Source: Saccharopolyspora dendranthemae
Lineage (GTDB): Bacteria; Actinomycetota; Actinomycetes; Mycobacteriales; Pseudonocardiaceae
Length of the DNA stretch: 64,000 nt
Assembly: GCF_007829955.1 (NCBI RefSeq)
Contig: NZ_VIWX01000001.1
Location: 434,001-498,000 of the forward strand
Direction of reading: 5' to 3'
Part shown: piece by piece, positions 58,875-64,000 of the stretch
Layout: each line of letters starts with the position of its first letter
Position numbering within the stretch: the stretch's first letter is position 1
Made by a program: the position numbers and the translations under genes
The notes under the pieces: generated by a model
Seen by the model: the letters and a program-made list of their open reading frames with translations, nothing else
Databases searched by the model: none
Told to the model about the DNA's origin: nothing

Positions 58875-61166
58875 TCAGCGCTGACCGGAGGCGGGCTCCA
58901 GGCGGACGATGACGCCCTTGGAGGTGGGGGTGTTGCTGGTGTCGGCGACGCTGTCGAGCGGGACCAGGACGTTGGTCTCCGGGTAGTAGGCGGCCGCCGA
59001 CCCGCGCGCGGCCGGGTAGGCGACGACGCGGAAGTCCGTCGCACGCCGCTCGACCCCGTCGTGCCACACGCTGACCAGGTCCACCAGAGCTCGGTCGGCG
59101 ATGCCGAGCTCCTCCAGATCAGCGGGGTTGACCATCACGACCCGGCGGGCGTTGTGGATGCCGCGGTAGCGGTCGTCGTTGGCGTACGGGATGGTGTTCC
59201 ACTGGTCGTGCGAGCGCAACGACTGCAACACCAGGTAACCGTCCGGGGCGTCCAGCCACTCGAAGTCGTTGGAGCTGAACACCGCCTTGCCGCTGTCGGT
59301 GCGGAAGTCCCCGCTGTTGACGGGGTTCGGCAGCCGGAACCCGGCCGGGTCGGCCACCCGCCGGTTGAAGTCCTCGAAATCCGGTACCACGCGCGAGATC
59401 CGGTCGCGGATCGCGTCGTAGTCCCCCTCGAACTCCTCCCACGGGATGCCGTCGTCCTCCCCCAGCACCCGGCGTGCCAGGCGGGAGAGGATCGCGACCT
59501 CGCTGAGCAGCGACCCGGACGCCGGTTCGAGCCGGCCGTAGGACGCGTGGACCATGCTCATGGAGTCCTCAACGGTGACGAACTGCTCCACACCTCGCTG
59601 CACGTCCCGATCGCTCCGCCCCAAAGTGGGCAGGATGAGCGCGGTTTCGCCGCACACGGTGTGCGAGCGGTTCAGCTTGGTGGAGATGTGCGCGGTGAGC
59701 CGGCACTGGCGCATCGCCTTCTCGGTGACCTCGCTGTCGGGCGTCGCCCGGACGAAGTTGCCCGCCACGCCGAGGAAGAACCGCGCGCGGCCGTCGAGCA
59801 TCGCGCGGATGGAGTCCACCGAGTCCCAGCCGTGCTCCTGCGGCGGCGTGAACCCGAACTCACGCTCGATCGAGTCCAGGAAGGACTGCGGAACCCGCTC
59901 CCAGATCCCCATGGTGCGGTCGCCCTGCACGTTGCTGTGGCCGCGCACCGGGCACACCCCGGCACCGGGCTTGCCGATGTTGCCGCGCAGCATCAGGAAG
60001 CTGACGATCTCGCGGATGGTGGCGACCCCGTGCTTCTGCTGGGTCAACCCCATCGCCCAGCAGGCGATGACGCTGTTGCTGGCGAGCACCCTGTCGCGGA
60101 CCTGCTCGATCTCCTCGCGGGTGAGCCCGGTCGCGGCGTGCACGGCGTCCCAGGACAACTCCCGGGCCTGCCGGGCGAACTCCTCGAAACCGGTGGTGTG
60201 CGCGCGGATGAACTCGTGGTCCAGGACGGTGCCGGGCGCGGCGTCCTCGGCTTCGAGGAGCAGCAGGTTCAGCGCCTTGAACAGCGCGAGGTCCCCGCCG
60301 GGGCGGATCTGCAGGAACTGGTCGGCGATGGTCGTCCCCTTGCCGAGGACGCCGCGGACCTTCTGCGGGTTCTTGAACCGCATCAACCCGGCTTCGGGCA
60401 GCGGGTTGACGGCGACGACCTCGCCGCCGTTGTGCTTCGCCCGCTCCAGCGCGGTGAGCATCCGCGGGTGGTTGGTCCCCGGGTTCTGGCCGATGACGAA
60501 GATCAGGTCCGAGTGGTGCAGGTCGTCGAGGCTGACGCTGCCCTTGCCGGTTCCCAGCGTCTCCATCATCGCCGAGCCGCTGGACTCGTGGCACATGTTG
60601 CTGCAGTCCGGCAGGTTGTTCGTGCCGTAGGCCCGCGCGAAGAGCTGGAGCAGGAACGCCGCTTCGTTGTTGAGCCGACCCGAGGTGTAGAACAGGGCCT
60701 CGTTCGGCGAATCGAGCGACCGCAGTTCCTCGGCGAGCAGGTCGAGCGCGTCGTCCCAGCCGATCGGCTCGTAGAAGTCGGAGTCCGATCGCTTGATCAC
60801 GGGTTCGGTGAGCCGGCCCTGCTGGTTGAGCCAGTAGTCGGACTTCTCGTCCAGTTCGGACACCGAGTGCTGCCGGAAGAACTCGGCGGTGATCCGCTTC
60901 GAGGTCGCCTCGTCGTTGACGTGCTTGGCGCCGTTCTCGCAGTACTCGTTCATCGGCCGGTGCTTCGGGTCCGGGTCGGGCCACGCACAGCCGGGGCAGT
61001 CGATCCCCTTGCCCTGGTTGAGGTTCAGCAGCGTCAGCGCGGTCCGACGCGGCGAGGTCTGGCTGAGCGAGTACTGCAAGGCGTGCGCGACGGCGGGGGC
61101 ACCGGTGGCCCACTTCTTCGGCGCGGTCACCTTCAGGTCGTCGCTCGGATCTTCCAACCCACTCAT
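58875..61166 (-). CDS. FdhF/YdeP-family molybdopterin oxidoreductase (formate dehydrogenase-like)
   Basis: A 763-aa molybdopterin-guanine-dinucleotide enzyme of the FdhF/YdeP family. The N-terminal CxxC in DCPGCAWPDPDPKH could hold an iron-sulfur cluster. Cofactor-binding segments include SGRLNNEAAFLLQLFARAYG, DCSNMCHESSGSAM, FVIGQNPGTNHPRML, ACWAMGLTQQKHGVATI and GKPGAGVCPVRGHSNVQGDR. It has no Tat signal, so it is cytosolic. Members are annotated as formate dehydrogenases, but some, like YdeP, are linked to acid resistance with unknown substrate. ATG 61166 has AGGGGAA upstream; the longer frame to 61349 is not supported. Formate oxidation after formaldehyde metabolism would fit the window. 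Confidence 0.85.
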   Translation of the reverse strand: MSGLEDPSDDLKVTAPKKWATGAPAVAHALQYSLSQTSPRRTALTLLNLNQGKGIDCPGCAWPDPDPKHRPMNEYCENGAKHVNDEATSKRITAEFFRQHSVSELDEKSDYWLNQQGRLTEPVIKRSDSDFYEPIGWDDALDLLAEELRSLDSPNEALFYTSGRLNNEAAFLLQLFARAYGTNNLPDCSNMCHESSGSAMMETLGTGKGSVSLDDLHHSDLIFVIGQNPGTNHPRMLTALERAKHNGGEVVAVNPLPEAGLMRFKNPQKVRGVLGKGTTIADQFLQIRPGGDLALFKALNLLLLEAEDAAPGTVLDHEFIRAHTTGFEEFARQARELSWDAVHAATGLTREEIEQVRDRVLASNSVIACWAMGLTQQKHGVATIREIVSFLMLRGNIGKPGAGVCPVRGHSNVQGDRTMGIWERVPQSFLDSIEREFGFTPPQEHGWDSVDSIRAMLDGRARFFLGVAGNFVRATPDSEVTEKAMRQCRLTAHISTKLNRSHTVCGETALILPTLGRSDRDVQRGVEQFVTVEDSMSMVHASYGRLEPASGSLLSEVAILSRLARRVLGEDDGIPWEEFEGDYDAIRDRISRVVPDFEDFNRRVADPAGFRLPNPVNSGDFRTDSGKAVFSSNDFEWLDAPDGYLVLQSLRSHDQWNTIPYANDDRYRGIHNARRVVMVNPADLEELGIADRALVDLVSVWHDGVERRATDFRVVAYPAARGSAAAYYPETNVLVPLDSVADTSNTPTSKGVIVRLEPASGQR

Positions 61167-61310
61167 GCTGTGGCCGTTCCCCTGTTCTCTCCCGGCGCAC
61201 CGATGCGCCCGGATCTCGGCAATCACAGCTAATGCCGACCGCGGAGCGGAGTCAAAGAAGCGACACCTATGGTCCGATAACCAACTCTTCTCAACGCGCC
61301 AACCGGCCCG

Positions 61311-61341
61311 GCCGCACCACCAAACCCCCTGGTGGTGCGGC
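61311..61341 (-). terminator. Hairpin downstream of the P450 gene
   Basis: A perfect 12-bp stem (GCCGCACCACCA and TGGTGGTGCGGC) with loop AACCCCC, about 97 bases past the P450 stop in its direction of transcription. It lies in the 271-base gap upstream of the FdhF-like gene, where I see nothing else. Confidence 0.6.
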
Positions 61342-61437
61342 GAAAGCACGTCGCGTTCAGGCGGCCGGACCGAACTCGGGTGTGCCCCGAATCACTCCTC
61401 CACCGGCGGAGGACGAATCCACTTCGAACACCCCGGG

Positions 61438-62634
61438 TCAGGGCTGCAGCAGGACCGGGAGGGTGCGGGGGGCGTGGACGTGGACGCTCCTGCGGTAGGT
61501 GAGGTCGGCCGGGTCGGCGACCACGCGCAGCCTCGGGTAGCGGCGGAACAGGGCGGCCAGGGCGACTTCCCCTTCGAGGCGGACCAGGGCCGCGCCGAGG
61601 CAGCGGTGGATCCCGTGGCCGAAGGCCAGGTGGCCCGTGGTGTCGCGATCCGGATCCAGCCGGTCGGGATCCGGATAGCGGTCCGGGTCGCGGTCGGCCG
61701 CTCCGGTGGAGAGGGTCACCGATTCTCCCCTGGCGATCTTCACGCCGCCGATCTCCAGGTCCTCGGTGGCGAAGCGCAGAGACGCGTTGAGGGCGGGCGA
61801 GAGCCAGCGCAGCAGTTCCTCCACCAGCGGGGACACCTTCGCGGGGTCGGCGAGGCGGGCGCGGGCGGCGTCGTCGTCGACCAGCGCCCGGACGCTGTTG
61901 GTGATGAACACCGCCGTGGTCTCGTGACCGGCCATGAGCAGCAGCATGGCCATCGCGACGATCTCCAGGTCGGAGAGCCTGTCGCCCTCGTCGGAAGCGG
62001 AGATGAGCGCGGAGAGCAGGGCGTCGTCGGGAGCCGCGCGCTTGGCGGCGACCAGCCCTTCCAGGTAGGTGGCCATCTGCGCCGAGGCGCGGGCGAGCTC
62101 CTCGTCCGGGCACTCGTCGATGAGCACCGTGGACAGCCGCGCGAACTCCTCGCGGTCGATCTCCGGGACGCCGAGCAGTTCGCTGATCACCACCATCGGC
62201 AGGACGATCGCGTAGCGGGCGACGAGGTCGACCGGCTCGTCCTCGGGGAGCTCCGCCAGCAGTTCCTCGGCGAGGGCTTCCACGCGCGGGCGCAGCCTGG
62301 CGATGCGGCGGGCGGTGAACGCCTGGGTGACCAGTGCGCGCAGCCGGGTGTGCTCCGGCGGGTCGAGCGAGGTCAGCATGTGCGACATGGGCGCGGGCAG
62401 GCCGGGAGGCGCTGCGGCGCGCTCCTCCTCGGGCAGGCTGGAGCGCCAGTCCTTGGCGAGGCGTTCGTCGGTGAGCCCGGCTCGCACCTCCTCGTAGCGG
62501 GTGACCAGCCAGCTCCGGCCGCCCTCGAAGTCGACCTCCTGGACGGGGCAGGTCCGGCGCGCTTCGGCGAACGCCGCGTGCGGGTCCTGCCAGTAGTGCT
62601 CGGTGAAGGAGTCCTTCTGCGTCGCACCGGTCAT
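61438..62634 (-). CDS. Cytochrome P450
   Basis: A 398-aa soluble bacterial P450. The I-helix oxygen-activating motif LLMAGHETTAVF, the K-helix ExxR in VEELLRWLSP, and the haem-binding loop LAFGHGIHRCLGAALVRLEG with its cysteine ligand are all present, and length and style resemble the CYP105/CYP107 groups. No ferredoxin or reductase gene is adjacent. It starts at ATG 62634, 27 bases after the terpene-cyclase-like gene on the same strand, so it probably oxidises the product of that gene. Confidence 0.92.
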   Translation of the reverse strand: MTGATQKDSFTEHYWQDPHAAFAEARRTCPVQEVDFEGGRSWLVTRYEEVRAGLTDERLAKDWRSSLPEEERAAAPPGLPAPMSHMLTSLDPPEHTRLRALVTQAFTARRIARLRPRVEALAEELLAELPEDEPVDLVARYAIVLPMVVISELLGVPEIDREEFARLSTVLIDECPDEELARASAQMATYLEGLVAAKRAAPDDALLSALISASDEGDRLSDLEIVAMAMLLLMAGHETTAVFITNSVRALVDDDAARARLADPAKVSPLVEELLRWLSPALNASLRFATEDLEIGGVKIARGESVTLSTGAADRDPDRYPDPDRLDPDRDTTGHLAFGHGIHRCLGAALVRLEGEVALAALFRRYPRLRVVADPADLTYRRSVHVHAPRTLPVLLQP

Positions 62635-62661
62635 CGGTTTCTCCGTTCCGTGAAGCGCAGA

Positions 62662-63999
62662 TCAGCGCGAGGAGTCGCGGTAGCGACCGAGCGCGCGCAG
62701 GGCCATGCCCTGGGCGAGCGCGGGGTTGGTGTAGCGGCTGACGTAGCGGACGTACTCGTTGACGCTCTCCGACGGCCAGCCGCCGCCCGCGTCGCGCCGA
62801 TCCAGCAGCCAGCTCACACCTGGCCGCACCGAAGCGGGGTCGGTCCCGGCGGCGAGCAGGCCCGAGACGGCCCACCCCGTCTCCTCGACCGTCGGTGGAG
62901 CGCCGTGCCCGTCGCCCCACGCACCGTCGTCCTGCCGCGCCCGCTCCAGCCAGGCCGTCGCTCGCCGCGCGGTCTCGTCGTCGGCGCGACCGGCCTTGGC
63001 GAAGGTCTCCAGCACGGCCGCGGTGGCCATCGTGTGGTGGCGGTACCAGACGGATTCGAACGCGCCGTCCGGCAGTTGCACCTCGGACAACCAGCGCAGC
63101 GCGCGCCGAACCCTGCCGTCGTCGGCCGGGATTCCCGAGTCCAGCAGTGCGTCGACCGCCTGAACCGTGGTCATCGGGCACGGCCCGCTGTTGGCGACCT
63201 TGGTGTTGCGCACGCACAGCCCCCACGAGCCGCGCGAGTCCTGCATCCGGGTCAGCCAGCCGACACCCGCGTCGATCGCCTTCGCCTGCTGCTCGCCCGG
63301 GAGCCGGCACAGCACCGACAGGATCTCGCTGGTCTCCAGCGTCGAGGGCCACCCCGCGGTCCCGGCCCAGCCCCAGTAGCCGGGCGGACAGCCGAACGCC
63401 AGGAACGGGCGGTGCTGCTGCAGCCGCACGAACAGTTCCGCGGAAGCCGTCAGCCGCTGGTCTTGGGCATAACCCGCCTCGGCGAGCCCGCGCACCGCGT
63501 ACATGGTCCAGGCGGCGTCCAGCGGGCCGGTCTGCCACCAGCCGTCGGGGTGCATCGTCGTGCGGAACCAGCCCACCGCGGCGTTGACGAGGTCGGGAGC
63601 CAGTTCGGCGCGAGCCAGCCCGGTGCACACCAGACCCGTCACCCAGGCGTTCTCGCACCACGCTCCGGTCGAACCCTCGTGCTCGTGGACCTGCCGGATC
63701 GCCTTGAGCGCGTGGGGTTTCCCCAGCCTGGCCAGCAACCGGTGGAACGGGTTGAGCGGCTTGTGCCGTGCCTGGGCCAGCCCGAGCGCGAAGGCCATCG
63801 GGATGCGCAGGTCGAACAGCTTGCGGTGCAGGCCGGGCAGCAGCGCGACTTCCAGCGGGAAGCGGCGCATCTCCTCGTGCCCCAGCCAGCCGACGAAGCC
63901 GTAGTACTGCCGGCACCACGACACGACCTCGGGGTGCGGGATCGCGTCCAGGCCGCCGAAGTCGGTCATCCAGCGCTGTCCGGCCGACACCGCCGACGC
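62662..63999 (-). CDS. Squalene-hopene-cyclase-like terpene cyclase domain protein (5' end outside window)
   Basis: At least 442 residues of alpha/alpha-barrel repeats with prenyltransferase/squalene-oxidase (QW-like) motifs: GSTGAWCENAW, HPDGWWQTGPL, DSRGSWGLC, LPDGAFESVWY, QDDGAWGDG and AGGGWPSESVNEY. The frame is open to the window edge, and homologous cyclases have an N-terminal domain that would lie beyond it; GTG 63990 is a possible but unconvincing start. I see no DxDD proton-donor motif; the equivalent place may read PLDAAW, so class II cyclase activity is unproven. It is coupled with a P450 gene, suggesting a small terpenoid or lipid cluster that continues outside. Confidence 0.75.
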   Translation of the reverse strand, partial: ASAVSAGQRWMTDFGGLDAIPHPEVVSWCRQYYGFVGWLGHEEMRRFPLEVALLPGLHRKLFDLRIPMAFALGLAQARHKPLNPFHRLLARLGKPHALKAIRQVHEHEGSTGAWCENAWVTGLVCTGLARAELAPDLVNAAVGWFRTTMHPDGWWQTGPLDAAWTMYAVRGLAEAGYAQDQRLTASAELFVRLQQHRPFLAFGCPPGYWGWAGTAGWPSTLETSEILSVLCRLPGEQQAKAIDAGVGWLTRMQDSRGSWGLCVRNTKVANSGPCPMTTVQAVDALLDSGIPADDGRVRRALRWLSEVQLPDGAFESVWYRHHTMATAAVLETFAKAGRADDETARRATAWLERARQDDGAWGDGHGAPPTVEETGWAVSGLLAAGTDPASVRPGVSWLLDRRDAGGGWPSESVNEYVRYVSRYTNPALAQGMALRALGRYRDSSR

Positions 64000-64000
64000 G

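Noticed and set aside
1..64000. tRNA genes, attachment sites, integrases or phage genes
   Set aside because: None seen; the only mobile element supported is the IS3 copy and the candidate MITE-like repeats.

Overview
The window is high-GC DNA from an actinobacterium. GC-rich wobble positions, GTG and TTG starts behind strong GGAGG sites, snapalysin, LGFP repeats and a Pls-type NRPS all fit. A Pseudonocardiales host (Saccharopolyspora or Amycolatopsis-like) is my inference; no rRNA or other taxonomic marker is present. I see no tRNA, rRNA, CRISPR array, origin or prophage.

Layout. 1-3.8 kb: end of a membrane protein, a 55-aa repeat protein, an enoyl-CoA hydratase and a PAS-GGDEF-EAL protein. 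3.9-9.1 kb: a D-glucuronate/D-fructuronate catabolic locus (uxuB-like and uxaC, a LacI regulator, mannonate dehydratase) with two near-identical operators. 9.1-15.8 kb: lactate permease, glycerol facilitator, and a CitAB/DcuSR-type two-component system divergent from a CitMHS transporter. 16-25 kb: methyltransferase, a GAF-LuxR regulator divergent from an acyl-CoA synthetase, acetate-type transporter, glutathionyl-hydroquinone reductase-like protein, and an MFS/M20 peptidase pair with a duplicated AsnC regulator. 25.4-34.5 kb: snapalysin, an M1 aminopeptidase translationally coupled to a Pls/PosA-type NRPS, and a secreted sugar dehydrogenase-PKD-LGFP protein. 34.5-35.9 kb: MarR regulator and hydroxycinnamoyl-CoA hydratase-lyase.

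36-51.3 kb looks like a methylotrophy island. It holds a PQQ alcohol/methanol dehydrogenase carrying the Asp-Tyr-Asp motif of lanthanide-dependent enzymes, with a small cupredoxin-like partner. It also holds formaldehyde fixation by the ribulose monophosphate cycle (hexulose-6-P synthase hxlA and isomerase hxlB on opposite sides of one divergent promoter region), sugar-phosphate enzymes (class I aldolase, phosphofructokinase, GlpX bisphosphatase, transketolase), KatG and two LytTR regulators. Logic: alcohol to aldehyde by the quinoprotein; formaldehyde plus ribulose-5-P to hexulose-6-P to fructose-6-P; cleavage by PFK and aldolase; regeneration through transketolase and GlpX.

51.4-64 kb: a second acyl-CoA synthetase/GAF-LuxR module, a Tat-exported molybdenum aldehyde oxidoreductase, an IS3-family element, an FdhF/YdeP molybdopterin oxidoreductase, and a P450 next to a terpene-cyclase-like gene cut by the window edge.

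A family of exactly 70-bp palindromic repeats (five copies, one split by the IS3 element with a 4-bp target duplication) and a second two-copy repeat family lie between genes. The best candidates for new biology are the signal-less DYD quinoprotein with its cupredoxin-like partner in a RuMP island, and the Pls-like synthetase coupled to an M1 peptidase.
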